A program made the position numbers and the translations under genes. A model generated the notes under the pieces. That model did not search any database, was not told the DNA's origin, and saw only the letters and a list, made by a program, of their open reading frames with translations. A stretch of 64,000 nucleotides of DNA from the NCBI GenBank assembly GCA_017397895.1, contig JAFQHP010000010.1, positions 54,755-118,754 of the forward strand. Direction: 5' to 3'. The DNA is from Clostridia bacterium (GTDB lineage: Bacteria > Bacillota > Clostridia > Christensenellales > Aristaeellaceae). Positions 17,751 to 26,200 of the stretch are shown here, piece by piece; position 1 is the stretch's first letter; every line of letters begins with the position of its first letter.

Positions 17751-18131
17751 TCACTTCACCCGGTCCAGCCCGAAGGTGAAGCCGCCGTCCGTCAGGAAAA
17801 GCCGGTTCCCCTCCACTTTGTATTCAAATTCGGTGCCATCTGTCAGCACCCGGTTCCCCTCAAGGGTGTATGTCGTCTCCAGAAGCTGTTCTTCCCCATT
17901 GATGGTTACCCGGACAATATAGCGGCCGTCCCCGGTGAATTCCAGCAAAACAGGGGTATTCCCCGTCATCGCCTGCACCGATGCAATTTCCTCCTTAGAA
18001 ACACCTGTCAGCTGCATGGCCGCTCCGATATCAAGCGACCATTGGCCCACAATGGGTTGCGTGCCGCAGGCCCCCAGGGTGAATACCATGACTGCCAGCA
18101 GCAAAAAAACCGTCCGCTTGTTCCGTTTCAT
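17751..18131 (-). CDS. Small secreted lipoprotein, paralogue of the next gene
   Basis: The 126-residue protein has a lipoprotein signal peptide (KR-rich start, hydrophobic stretch, lipobox LGAC near residue 21), so it should be anchored on the outer face of the membrane. The mature part reads IVGQWSLDIGAAMQLTGVSKEEIASVQAM, then beta-strand-like repeats ending in LFLTDGGFTFGLDRVK. The layout matches a small beta-rich lipocalin-like or DUF-type domain beginning with GxW. It is about 40 percent alike to the protein encoded at 18267-18653. Function is unknown. The start follows AAAAGGAGATCATG and has its own promoter at 18166-18194. Confidence 0.85.
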   Translation of the reverse strand: MKRNKRTVFLLLAVMVFTLGACGTQPIVGQWSLDIGAAMQLTGVSKEEIASVQAMTGNTPVLLEFTGDGRYIVRVTINGEEQLLETTYTLEGNRVLTDGTEFEYKVEGNRLFLTDGGFTFGLDRVK

Positions 18132-18165
18132 TTTTTCATGATCTCCTTTTCCGCCGGATGACCCG

Positions 18166-18194
18166 ATTGTAATTTTTTTCTGCCCGTGCGTCAA
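18166..18194 (-). promoter_or_regulatory. Promoter of the first lipoprotein gene
   Basis: TTGACG (18189-18194) and TACAAT (18166-18171) are spaced by 17 bases. Confidence 0.7.
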
Positions 18195-18213
18195 GCAAAC
18201 CTGCAATGCGGGT

Positions 18214-18249
18214 AAAAAAGAGCTTGCAGCCCTTTTCCCGGCCGCAAGC
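18214..18249 (-). terminator. Intrinsic terminator of the second lipoprotein gene
   Basis: On the minus strand GCTTGCGGC pairs with GCTGCAAGC (one G-T pair) and is followed by CTTTTTT. It separates the two paralogous lipoprotein genes, which are therefore independent transcripts. Confidence 0.75.
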
Positions 18250-18266
18250 CCCATTTATACATTTGC

Positions 18267-18653
18267 TTACTTCACCTTGGTCAGCACCATGGTGATGCCG
18301 TCGGCGGTGATGGAAAGCTTATCACCTTCCACCTTATAATCGGCAGGAGAGCCTTCCAGGACAATCTTGCCGTCTTCGATGACATATTCCTGTTCCTGGG
18401 TCTGGCTCTGGCCCATGGCCGTCATTTCCAGAATGCACTTGCCGTCCTTAGTAAATTCCATGGTGGCGCTCATATCGCTGGCCAGGGCCTGCACCAGGGC
18501 CATTTCCTCTTCAGAAACACCCATCATCTCCATCACGGCATTCATATCCATTTCCCACTTGCCCACAACGCTCTGCTGCTTGGCGCCGCAGGCGGTCAGG
18601 GCAAAGGCCATCACAACCAGCATCAATACAGCAACAATCTTGTTCATTTTCAT
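18267..18653 (-). CDS. Small secreted lipoprotein, tandem paralogue
   Basis: The 128-residue protein has a clear lipoprotein signal (lipobox LTAC near residue 22). The mature domain starts VVGKWEMDMNAVMEMMGVSEEEMALVQALA and ends DGITMVLTKVK, parallel to the neighbouring paralogue (GQW.LD..A...GVS.EE.A.VQA). A conserved GKW/GQW start followed by a helix and a beta meander suggests one fold duplicated in tandem. No function can be assigned. A consensus promoter and AAAGGAGGA ribosome site precede it. Confidence 0.87.
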   Translation of the reverse strand: MKMNKIVAVLMLVVMAFALTACGAKQQSVVGKWEMDMNAVMEMMGVSEEEMALVQALASDMSATMEFTKDGKCILEMTAMGQSQTQEQEYVIEDGKIVLEGSPADYKVEGDKLSITADGITMVLTKVK

Positions 18654-18687
18654 CGGAAATAATCCTCCTTTGTGATATTACGGGATC

Positions 18688-18716
18688 ATTATATTTCATT
18701 TTCCAGCCCCTGTCAA
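18688..18716 (-). promoter_or_regulatory. Consensus promoter of the second lipoprotein gene
   Basis: TTGACA (18711-18716) and TATAAT (18688-18693) with a 17-base spacer form a full sigma-A consensus, so the lipoprotein may be highly expressed. Confidence 0.85.
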
Positions 18717-18743
18717 ACTAAACGTGAACAATCCATGAAATTG

Positions 18744-18772
18744 TTTACATTCCCAGTGCTTTTTGGTACAAT
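18744..18772 (+). promoter_or_regulatory. Promoter of the ABC exporter operon
   Basis: TTTACA (18744-18749) and TACAAT (18767-18772) with a 17-base spacer lie 38 bases before the start codon. The promoter is divergent from the lipoprotein promoter. Confidence 0.75.
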
Positions 18773-18810
18773 GTTCTGGAGAAAAAACAAAAGAGAGAAA
18801 GGGTGTTTCC

Positions 18811-20646
18811 ATGCAGAAATTCCGTGGGCCCAGCCGTTTTCTGACGGACGAAGAAAAAGAGAATATGCCCAAGGTGACCAAAGGGCTGCTGCTTCGCATT
18901 TTATCCTATTTAAAGCCTTATTGGAAGCAGTTTTTATTGGTATTTGTGGCCATCTTGCTGTCCGCCGCCATCGGCCTTCTGCCCTCCATCATCACCGGTA
19001 AAATTGTGGATGAAGCCTTGGTTGGCAAGGACATGAAGCTGCTGGTACAATTGCTGATCGCCGCCTTTGTCACCATGACGGTGAGCCAGGTGATCGGCGT
19101 ATTGGAAAGCTACATCAACGCCTGGATTTCCCAGCGCATCATCTTCGATATGAAGAACCAGATGTATGACCACCTCCAACACATGCCCCACTCCTTCTTC
19201 ACCACCGAAAAGCAGGGCGATATCGTCACCCGCATGAACAGCGATATCGGCGGCGTGTCCTCCGTTATTTCCGGCACGCTGTCCTCCATCGTCAGCAATA
19301 TTGCCACGGTGGTCACCACCCTGGTGGCCCTGTTCAGCATGAGCTGGCAATTGGCCATTGTGGGCATTGTGGTGATTCCGCTGCTCATCATTCCCACCCG
19401 GTCCGTTGGTAAAACCCGGTGGAAGCTGCTTTCCGAAAGCCAGCAGAAGCACGACGAAATGAACCAACTGGTGAACGAAACCCTGTCCGTTTCCGGCAGC
19501 ATGCTGGTGAAGCTGTTCACCCGGGAAGAGAAGGAATACGAGCGCTTCGTCAATGTAAACGAAGAAGTGACCCAGCTGAACCTGAAAGAACAGCGCAGCG
19601 GCAAATGGTTCCACGTAATCATGGGCATGTTCACCCAGATCGGCCCTTTGCTCATTTACTTCGCCGGCGGCTATTTCATCATCGCCAAGGCGGATCCCGC
19701 CCTGACGGTGGGTACCATCACCGCCACCGTGTCCCTCATCAACCGGCTGTACCGGCCTGTGCAGTCCCTTTTGAACCTGCAGGTGGATTTCACCCGCTCT
19801 CTTGCCCTCTTCACCCGTATCTTTGATTATTTTGACAAGGAAAACACCATCCAATCCCCTGAAAACGGCAAAAAGCCCGAAGTACAGAACGGCGATATCC
19901 ATTTCAATCATGTAGCCTTTTCCTATGTACCGGAAAAGCCCCTGCTCACCGACATCCACTTCACCGTGCCTGCCGGGCAGATGTTTGCCATCGTGGGTCC
20001 CTCCGGCAGCGGCAAATCCACGGTGGTGAACCTGCTGCCCCGGCTTTATGACGTGCTTTCCGGCAGCGTATCCATTGCCGGGGTGGATGTAAGGGACATG
20101 GACCTGACCTACCTGCGCTCCTGCATCGGCGTGGTCACCCAGGATACTTACCTTTTCAATGGCACCATCCTGGAAAATCTGCGCTACGCCAAGGACGACG
20201 CCACCATGGAAGAAATTGAACGCGCCTGCCGCATTGCCAGCATTGATGAATTCATCAAGCGCCAGCCGGACGGCTACAACACCATGGTGGGCAACCGGGG
20301 CCTGAAGCTTTCCGGCGGCGAAAAGCAGCGCCTGTCCATTGCCCGGGTGATTCTGAAAGACCCCAAGATCCTCATCCTGGACGAAGCCACCTCCGCCCTG
20401 GACTCCATCTCCGAAAGCGCCATCCAGGACGCCCTGGAAGTGCTGATGGAAGGCCGCACCAGCATCGTCATCGCCCACCGGCTCTCCACCATCCTCAAGG
20501 CCGACCAGATCCTGGTGCTGAAAGACGGCGAAATCCGGGAACAGGGCACCCACGAAGCCCTTCTGGAAAAGGGCGGCATCTACCGCGAGCTTTACGAAAC
20601 CCAGTTCCGCAAGATCCTGGACATGGAAAGCGGCAATCAGGAATAA
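18811..20646 (+). CDS. ABC exporter, fused membrane and ATPase domains
   Basis: The 611-residue protein is a half-transporter that should dimerise to export a substrate, probably a lipid, drug or peptide. The transmembrane domain (about residues 30-330) has six predicted spans starting FLLVFVAILLSAAIGLLPSI. The ATPase domain (about 360-600) has Walker A GPSGSGKST, signature LSGGEKQRLS, Walker B ILILDEATSALD and the H-loop IAHRLST. The start at 18811 follows AGAAAGGG. It is first in an operon with a small kinase and a Gfo/Idh oxidoreductase, but these do not reveal the substrate. Confidence 0.93.
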   Translation: MQKFRGPSRFLTDEEKENMPKVTKGLLLRILSYLKPYWKQFLLVFVAILLSAAIGLLPSIITGKIVDEALVGKDMKLLVQLLIAAFVTMTVSQVIGVLESYINAWISQRIIFDMKNQMYDHLQHMPHSFFTTEKQGDIVTRMNSDIGGVSSVISGTLSSIVSNIATVVTTLVALFSMSWQLAIVGIVVIPLLIIPTRSVGKTRWKLLSESQQKHDEMNQLVNETLSVSGSMLVKLFTREEKEYERFVNVNEEVTQLNLKEQRSGKWFHVIMGMFTQIGPLLIYFAGGYFIIAKADPALTVGTITATVSLINRLYRPVQSLLNLQVDFTRSLALFTRIFDYFDKENTIQSPENGKKPEVQNGDIHFNHVAFSYVPEKPLLTDIHFTVPAGQMFAIVGPSGSGKSTVVNLLPRLYDVLSGSVSIAGVDVRDMDLTYLRSCIGVVTQDTYLFNGTILENLRYAKDDATMEEIERACRIASIDEFIKRQPDGYNTMVGNRGLKLSGGEKQRLSIARVILKDPKILILDEATSALDSISESAIQDALEVLMEGRTSIVIAHRLSTILKADQILVLKDGEIREQGTHEALLEKGGIYRELYETQFRKILDMESGNQE

Positions 20647-20654
20647 TCAAAGCC

Positions 20655-21143
20655 ATGAACAAAGCCATTCTTCTTTGCGGCAAAATCTGCAGTGGGAAAA
20701 GCACCTATGCCGAGCGCATCCGGAAGCAGGAAAAGGCCGTGGTGCTTTCCTGTGACGAAGTGATGCTGGCCCTTTTCGATCCTCTGCTCGGAGACAGGCA
20801 CGATTTGATCAGCCATCGGGTGCAAGGGTATTTGTACAAAAAATCCGTGGAGATCATTGAGGCCGGGGCCGATGTGATACTGGACTGGGGCTTCTGGCAA
20901 AAGAAGCACCGGGATGCTGCCCGGGCGTTCTATGAAGAAAAGGGCATCCCCTGCCAATTCCACTATATCGAACTTTCCGACGAAAACTGGCAAAGAAACA
21001 TTGCTGAAAGAAACAAGGCCGTTCAGGCAGGCGAATGCGACGCCTATTTCATTGATGAGGGGCTGGCGGCCAAATTCCAAAGCCTGTTTGAGGCGCCTGC
21101 CCCGGAAGAAATGGACGTGTGGTACGAAAACACCCGACCTTGA
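20655..21143 (+). CDS. P-loop kinase / AAA-type ATP-binding protein
   Basis: The 162-residue protein has a Walker A loop GKICSGKST (residues 9-17) and a downstream acidic strand VILDWGFW that resembles the Walker B region of zeta-toxin-like and nucleotide-type kinases. Basic residues in NWQRNIAERNK could form a lid. The substrate is unknown. It starts 8 bases after the ABC exporter and ends 13 bases before the oxidoreductase, so the three are probably co-transcribed. Confidence 0.75.
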   Translation: MNKAILLCGKICSGKSTYAERIRKQEKAVVLSCDEVMLALFDPLLGDRHDLISHRVQGYLYKKSVEIIEAGADVILDWGFWQKKHRDAARAFYEEKGIPCQFHYIELSDENWQRNIAERNKAVQAGECDAYFIDEGLAAKFQSLFEAPAPEEMDVWYENTRP

Positions 21144-21156
21144 AGGAGGAATCAGG

Positions 21157-22128
21157 ATGAGCAAGATCAACTGGGGCGTGCTGGGCACGGCGGATATTGC
21201 CAGAGGCTGCACCATCCCCGGCATGCAGCAGGCAGAAAACTGCCATTTGTACGCCATTGCCGGCCGTTCTCCGGAAAAGGCGGAGCAGTTCCGGCAGCAG
21301 TTCGGCTTCGAAAAGGCCTACGGCAGCTACGACGCCCTGCTTGCCGATGAAAACGTGCAGGCCGTCTACATCCCCCTGCCCAACCACCTGCACCTGGAAT
21401 GGACAAAGAAAGCCCTGCAGGCGAAAAAACACGTGCTGTGCGAAAAGCCCCTGGCTGTGAACACAAAAGAGGCGGAAGAAATGTTCCGCTGCGCCAGGGA
21501 AAACGGCGTAATCCTGATGGAGGCCTTTGCCTACCTCCACAGCCCCATTGTGGCCGCCGTAAAGCAGGATGCGGAGCATCTGGGCAATCTGCGGTACATG
21601 GAAAGCGCCTTTGTCACCTCCGATTATCCCTTGGAAAACATCCGTATGCGCAAGGAAACCTTTGGCGGCTGCACCTATGACCTGGGCTGCTACGCCGTCA
21701 GCCAGATATTGTGGATCTTTGGCGAAGAGCCGGTGGACGTGCAGGCCTGCGCCGTCTTTACCCCCCAGGGCATTGACACCCTGTGCACCGGCGTGATGAC
21801 CTTTCAAAACGGCGCCAAGGCTCAGTTCACCAGCGGCATGGCGCTGCCCACCGGCCAGTCCCGCCGGCTGGACCGGTTCCAGATTCACGGGGATAACGGC
21901 AGCATCCTGTCCCATGCGGAATTCAACCAGCAGGGAAACCTCGCCTGGCAGCTCACCCTGAACGGCAAAACGGCACAGAAAACCATCTTCGCCCCCCAGA
22001 ACTACCACCTGGAGGTGGAGCAGCTGGGCCGGTGCATCCTGGAGGGGGAAGCGCCCCATGTGTCCGAACACTTCTCCCTGATGCTCAGCCGCACCATGGA
22101 CCGTATCCTCGCCGCCATCGGCTATTGA
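21157..22128 (+). CDS. Gfo/Idh/MocA family oxidoreductase
   Basis: The 323-residue NAD(P)-dependent enzyme probably oxidises or reduces a sugar, polyol or related compound. The N-terminal Rossmann motif is GVLGTADIARG, and the catalytic Lys lies in CEKPLAVN. The C-terminal half shows the family alpha/beta substrate domain with GGCTYDLGCYAV. The start follows GAAGGAGGAATCAGG. It is the last gene of the exporter operon and ends before a bidirectional terminator. The exact substrate cannot be inferred. Confidence 0.9.
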   Translation: MSKINWGVLGTADIARGCTIPGMQQAENCHLYAIAGRSPEKAEQFRQQFGFEKAYGSYDALLADENVQAVYIPLPNHLHLEWTKKALQAKKHVLCEKPLAVNTKEAEEMFRCARENGVILMEAFAYLHSPIVAAVKQDAEHLGNLRYMESAFVTSDYPLENIRMRKETFGGCTYDLGCYAVSQILWIFGEEPVDVQACAVFTPQGIDTLCTGVMTFQNGAKAQFTSGMALPTGQSRRLDRFQIHGDNGSILSHAEFNQQGNLAWQLTLNGKTAQKTIFAPQNYHLEVEQLGRCILEGEAPHVSEHFSLMLSRTMDRILAAIGY

Positions 22129-22149
22129 CAGCCCTGCGCATAAATACAG

Positions 22150-22189
22150 AAAAACCGGAAGAGAAGGCTTGCTTTCTCCTCCGGTTTTT
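22150..22189. terminator. Bidirectional intrinsic terminator
   Basis: AAAAACCGGA(A)GAGAA pairs with TTCTC(C)TCCGGTTTTT around a 7-base loop between two convergent genes. Confidence 0.85.
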
Positions 22190-22217
22190 GTTTGCAAAAT
22201 TTCGTATAAATAACCCG

Positions 22218-23471
22218 TCACTTTGCCGGAACGCCGGCCTTTTCCGCTTCTTTCAAAGATTGCATGTACCGGTGCATGGTTTCCGCCACCACTTTGCTGT
22301 GGGCCACGGCTTCCACCACCGTCCGGGGGCCGTGCACCACATCGCCGCCGGAGAAAATGCCGGGGCGGGAGGTGTTGCCGAATTCATCTGCCACCAATAG
22401 CCCTCTCGCATTGGTCACCAGCCCTTCGGTGGACCGGACGATCACATTCTGGGGGCCCTGGCTGATGGACACAATCACGCTGTCCGCTTCATACAGCCGC
22501 TCCGTGCCCGGGATGTCGGACAAGGTTCCGTCCTCATTCTCCTCTACGTCGCAGAAAATGACGCCCTCATCCACAATTTCCACCGGCCGCTTGTTGTATT
22601 CAAAGACCACGCCCTCCAGCTTGGCATAGGTGAATTCGTACTGGCTGGCGGCCACCGTGGAGGTGATGGAGAAGCAAGTCAGGTACTCCACCCCATGGCG
22701 CAGGGCGGTGCGGGCCACGTCCATGGCAGCATTGCCGGCGCCGATGACAATCACCCGCTGGCCCAGCTTGAAGGAATCGGGGCTGTTGAGGTAATTGATG
22801 CCAAAATGCACATGGCCCAGGGTTTCGCCCTTGATGTGCAGCGCATTGGGCTTCCACACGCCGGTGCCCACAAAAATGGCCTTGTAGCCGTCCCGGAACA
22901 GATCCTCAATGCCGATGGCGCCGCCGATATTCACATTGGGGCGCACTTTGATGCCCTTCATTTCAATGTGCCGGTACTGGATATCGTCCAGGATGGCCTT
23001 GGGCAGGCGGAAATCCGGAATGCCATAGCGCAGCACACCGCCGATTTCGTTCTTGCTTTCAAAGATGGTCACCTTATAGCCGTACCGGGCCAGGATGATG
23101 GCAATGGTGATGCCTGCCGGGCCGGAGCCGATGATGGCCGCCCGCATGCCGTTCCACTCCCGGGGCCCGCGCACCATCTTGGGGGCATAGGTGCGGGAAA
23201 CGTACTGCTCGATGGTGGAAAAATGCACGGGCACGCTCTTTTTGCCCAGCACGCAGTGACCCTCGCACTGCTTTTCGTGGTTGCAAATCAGGCTGCACAC
23301 GGTGGTAAGGGGATTATTTTCAAACAGAAGCCAGCCCGCTTCATCCAGCTTATTTTCCCGCAGCAGGCGAATCACCTCCGGGATGGGGGTGTTGATGGGG
23401 CACGCCTTCTGGCACTGGGGGTTTTTACACTGCAGGCAGCGGTTCACTTCGTCCATTACATGTAATGCCAT
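22218..23471 (-). CDS. FAD/Fe-S NAD(P)H oxidoreductase of the GltD/NfnB type
   Basis: The 417-residue protein matches the small subunit of glutamate synthase and related NfnB-type flavoproteins. Cysteine motifs CLQCKNPQCQKACP near the N-terminus and CSLICNHEKQCEGHC should hold Fe-S clusters. The FAD-binding motif GSGPAGITIAIILARYG and the NAD(P)H motif VIGAGNAAMDVARTA follow, with the C-terminal GDVVHGPRTVVEAVA. No large glutamate synthase subunit (gltB) or NfnA partner is adjacent, so the electron acceptor is open. It has its own consensus promoter. Confidence 0.88.
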   Translation of the reverse strand: MALHVMDEVNRCLQCKNPQCQKACPINTPIPEVIRLLRENKLDEAGWLLFENNPLTTVCSLICNHEKQCEGHCVLGKKSVPVHFSTIEQYVSRTYAPKMVRGPREWNGMRAAIIGSGPAGITIAIILARYGYKVTIFESKNEIGGVLRYGIPDFRLPKAILDDIQYRHIEMKGIKVRPNVNIGGAIGIEDLFRDGYKAIFVGTGVWKPNALHIKGETLGHVHFGINYLNSPDSFKLGQRVIVIGAGNAAMDVARTALRHGVEYLTCFSITSTVAASQYEFTYAKLEGVVFEYNKRPVEIVDEGVIFCDVEENEDGTLSDIPGTERLYEADSVIVSISQGPQNVIVRSTEGLVTNARGLLVADEFGNTSRPGIFSGGDVVHGPRTVVEAVAHSKVVAETMHRYMQSLKEAEKAGVPAK

Positions 23472-23506
23472 ACGATTGATCCTTCTCCTATCTTTTTGTC
23501 CCGATT

Positions 23507-23535
23507 ATTGTACAATAAAGCTCCGCCGAATTCAA
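23507..23535 (-). promoter_or_regulatory. Promoter of the GltD/NfnB-like gene
   Basis: TTGAAT (23530-23535) and TACAAT (23507-23512) with a 17-base spacer precede the start by about 36 bases. Confidence 0.75.
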
Positions 23536-23657
23536 GGAAAACCGCCCTCCCCCTTTGTCTTTTTACTGCTTCTTAGCCACCCATTCCCTCCATCTTCCAT
23601 CCCTGGGACATATCTCCTCAGGATAGTGACAAAGCTGTCTTTTTGTTGGGTTTGTCG

Positions 23658-23687
23658 TTGACCCTCCCTTCCCGCCTATGGTATAAT
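23658..23687 (+). promoter_or_regulatory. Promoter of the CotH-like gene
   Basis: TTGACC (23658-23663) and TATAAT (23682-23687) with an 18-base spacer lie 35 bases before the chosen start. Confidence 0.75.
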
Positions 23688-23722
23688 AAGAAGACTTCTA
23701 TTTGAAAAAGGAGCGCATAAGG

Positions 23723-25705
23723 ATGAAGCGTACGTTTTTCCCCTCTCTGCTCATGTTCCTTTGCCTGATGCTGGCATGCTGCGGCTGTGCCCTGGCAGAA
23801 GAAATTGACGTGAATCTCAGCCTGGAAAGCGGCTTTCTTTCCGAACCCACAGAGCTGGAAATCACCTGCAATTCCAATGCCGTCACCATCTATTACACCC
23901 TGGACGGCACTGCCCCTACTCAGGACAGCACGCTCTATGAAGGTCCCATTGTTCTTTCTTCCACCGTCAATAAGCCGGATTTGCTTTCCAAGAACCTGGA
24001 AACCAACCTGGAAGAAAACCGCTTTGTGCCCTGGGTGGATTTTCCCTCCGCCCATGTGGTGCGGGCTGCCGCCATTGACGATGCGGGCAACGTGATCGAT
24101 ACCGCCGCCGGCACCTTCTTTGTGGGCTATGACCGGGCCGAAACCTTCGGCGATCTGCCCATCGTCAGCCTGATTATGGATGAATTTGACCTGTTTGATT
24201 ACGAAACCGGTATTTATGTGCTGGGCGCCACCCACGAAGAATGGCATGCCGAGCAGGAAGAACCTTATGAAGCCTGGCAGGCCGTGGGCAATTACTCCAA
24301 CCGGGGCATGGAATGGGAACGCCCGGTGGCGGTGGATTTTCTGATGGCGGAGGGCGAAAGCTTTTCCCAGAACATGGGCGTGCGCATCAAGGGCGGCACC
24401 AGCCGCACCGCGCCCCAGAAGAGCCTGCGCCTCATTGCCCGGGATGAATACGGCAAAAAGAGCATCAAGTATCCCCTCTTTGAAGATAACCTGAACCCCG
24501 AAACCGGTGAAATTCAGGATAAATACAAGGCCGTCACGCTGCGCAACGGCGGCAACGACCGGGACAATACCAAAATCCGCGATCCCTTCATTTCCCGCCT
24601 GTCCGAAGGCCTGGAAATGGAAGTGGCCGCCACCCGTCCGGTCATCGGCTACATCAACGGCGAATACTGGGGCGTGTATACCCTCACCGAAGAATTCAAC
24701 GATAATTATTTCCAGCACAATTATGACCTGGACAACGAAAACGTCATCATCATGAAAAACAACGAGCTGAAAGACGGCGACGAAGAGGGCGTCGACGAAG
24801 ATTTGTACTGGGAGATGTTTGACTTCATCCTCTACGAAGATATGACCGACCCGGATGTTTACGCCCAGGCCTGCGAAATGCTGGATATGAAGTCCTTTGC
24901 CGATTATGTGGCCGTGGCCCTCTACATCGCCAATGAGGACGGCATCTTCCAGAACAATAACTGGATGATGTGGCGGGTGAGGGATCCCGAACTGAGCGAC
25001 CATCCCCTTTCCGACGGCAAATGGCGCATGATCCTCTTTGATACCGATTATTCCTCCGACGTGTACGGCGACGGCAGAGCCTATTCCAACGATACCATCT
25101 CCGATCCCCTGCTCTATGCCGAATATGACGAAATGCACCTGGCCGCCCTGGTGAAGCAGCTGATGACCAATGAAGATTTCTACCGGGAACTGGTGCTTTC
25201 CATGAGCGACGTGCGCAACCTCTACTTCACCAAGACCCGCACCAACGCCCTGCTGAAGGATATGACCGCCCAGTATGCCCCCTATATGGACCAAACCTTC
25301 CTGCGCTTTGGCCCCTACTGGGTGGCGGAATGGAGCCTGGATAACCACTATTCCGGCAAGCTGAAAATTATGGACACCTACTTCGACGGCCGGTATGACC
25401 GCTTCCCCGATATCGTGGCCAAGGCCTTGGGCCTGAAAACCCCGCTGAACGTGAACCTGAAAATCAGCGACGGCGAAAAGGGCAGCGTGGTGCTGAACGG
25501 CCGGGAAGACAAGGCCTTCAATGCCACCCTGGAAACTAAAGTTTTCTCCGAATACCCCATCACCCTCACCGCTGTGCCCCGGGACGGCGCTGCCTTCAAG
25601 GGCTGGGAAAGCAATAACAAGAAAACCGTCTTCTCCGACCCCACCGCCCTCACCACCCAGGTGACCATCACCGATTCCTGCGCCGTCACTGCGGTGTTTG
25701 AGTAA
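23723..25705 (+). CDS. Secreted CotH kinase-family protein
   Basis: The 660-residue protein begins with a signal peptide (basic start, FFPSLLMFLCLMLACCG, cleavage near residue 30). An N-terminal FN3-like domain of the chitobiase/hexosaminidase C-terminal type reads AVTIYYTLDGTAPT. The CotH-like kinase domain spans about residues 130-560 with GGTSRTAPQKSLRLIA, LRNGGNDRDN, GYINGEYWGVYTLTEEF and WRMILFDTDYSS, where the Asp residues fit the catalytic sites of CotH. A bacterial-repeat-like domain (ITLTAVPRDGAAFKGWE) closes the protein. CotH of Bacillus phosphorylates spore coat proteins; secreted clostridial relatives are poorly characterised. The start follows AAAAAGGAGCGC. Confidence 0.88.
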   Translation: MKRTFFPSLLMFLCLMLACCGCALAEEIDVNLSLESGFLSEPTELEITCNSNAVTIYYTLDGTAPTQDSTLYEGPIVLSSTVNKPDLLSKNLETNLEENRFVPWVDFPSAHVVRAAAIDDAGNVIDTAAGTFFVGYDRAETFGDLPIVSLIMDEFDLFDYETGIYVLGATHEEWHAEQEEPYEAWQAVGNYSNRGMEWERPVAVDFLMAEGESFSQNMGVRIKGGTSRTAPQKSLRLIARDEYGKKSIKYPLFEDNLNPETGEIQDKYKAVTLRNGGNDRDNTKIRDPFISRLSEGLEMEVAATRPVIGYINGEYWGVYTLTEEFNDNYFQHNYDLDNENVIIMKNNELKDGDEEGVDEDLYWEMFDFILYEDMTDPDVYAQACEMLDMKSFADYVAVALYIANEDGIFQNNNWMMWRVRDPELSDHPLSDGKWRMILFDTDYSSDVYGDGRAYSNDTISDPLLYAEYDEMHLAALVKQLMTNEDFYRELVLSMSDVRNLYFTKTRTNALLKDMTAQYAPYMDQTFLRFGPYWVAEWSLDNHYSGKLKIMDTYFDGRYDRFPDIVAKALGLKTPLNVNLKISDGEKGSVVLNGREDKAFNATLETKVFSEYPITLTAVPRDGAAFKGWESNNKKTVFSDPTALTTQVTITDSCAVTAVFE

Positions 25706-25720
25706 GCAGGCGGAGAACAA

Positions 25721-26090
25721 AAAGGGGCCTGCGCGGCCCCTTTACCCTGCACCCATCCTGCGATGGACAAACGGATAACACAAACTTGTTTCCGCATGAG
25801 ACTTGAAGGAACGAAAGGAAATGTGCCCACGGGCACAATGAAAACGAAAAAAGAGCGGTTGAGAGAATGAATTCTCTCACCGCTTCTTTTTATCGTTTTC
25901 CCCGGATGCAAAGCATCCGGCCGGCGGCTGAAAGCCGCCCATCCCGTGGGGTGGCGGGGCCACAACCGGCTCGCAATATTGCAACCTTCTTTTGCATACG
26001 GGTTTTTGCGTGTTGCAGGCAATTCCCAAGCTCCAGCGGGAAACTGCTCGTTTGTCCAGCCAATTCCTTTCGCAGTTGGGTCCAGGGTCA
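25721..26090 (+). repeat. Dispersed multi-hairpin repeat, copy R1
   Basis: This 370-base non-coding block follows the CotH gene. It begins with a terminator-like hairpin (AAAGGGGCC/GGCCCCTTT). A long hairpin AGCGGTTGAGAGAA/TTCTCTCACCGCT follows, then CGTTTTCCCCGGATGC/GCATCCGG, GGCGGC/GCCGCC, and a conserved tail reading GCTCGCAATATTGCAACC and GGGTCCAGGGTCA. Copies at 59.4, 61.0 and 63.6 kb share the same order of hairpins. The right end is cut compared with R2 and R4, which continue ATGACCCTGG, and it abuts a truncated acetyltransferase gene. Confidence 0.85.
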
Positions 26091-26200
26091 AAGGCCTTTT
26101 CCAGCAGTTCTTCCCTGCGCAGATAGCTCACCCAGCCCACGCTTTCATACAGGGCCTTCATTTCAGTCGGGCAGAAGGAATGATATTCCCGGATGGTCAT
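26091..26200 (-). pseudogene. Truncated GNAT acetyltransferase remnant
   Basis: Only the first 37 codons remain (TIREYHSFC, then ALYESVGWVSYL and ELLEKAF), which match the start of many GNAT acetyltransferases where LYESVGW is typical. The frame then runs into repeat R1, where the rest is junk, and no acetyl-CoA motif follows. The ATG overlaps the stop of the RyR gene (ATGA), so the intact ancestor was probably the last gene of that transcript. The break point is exactly the edge of R1. Confidence 0.7.
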
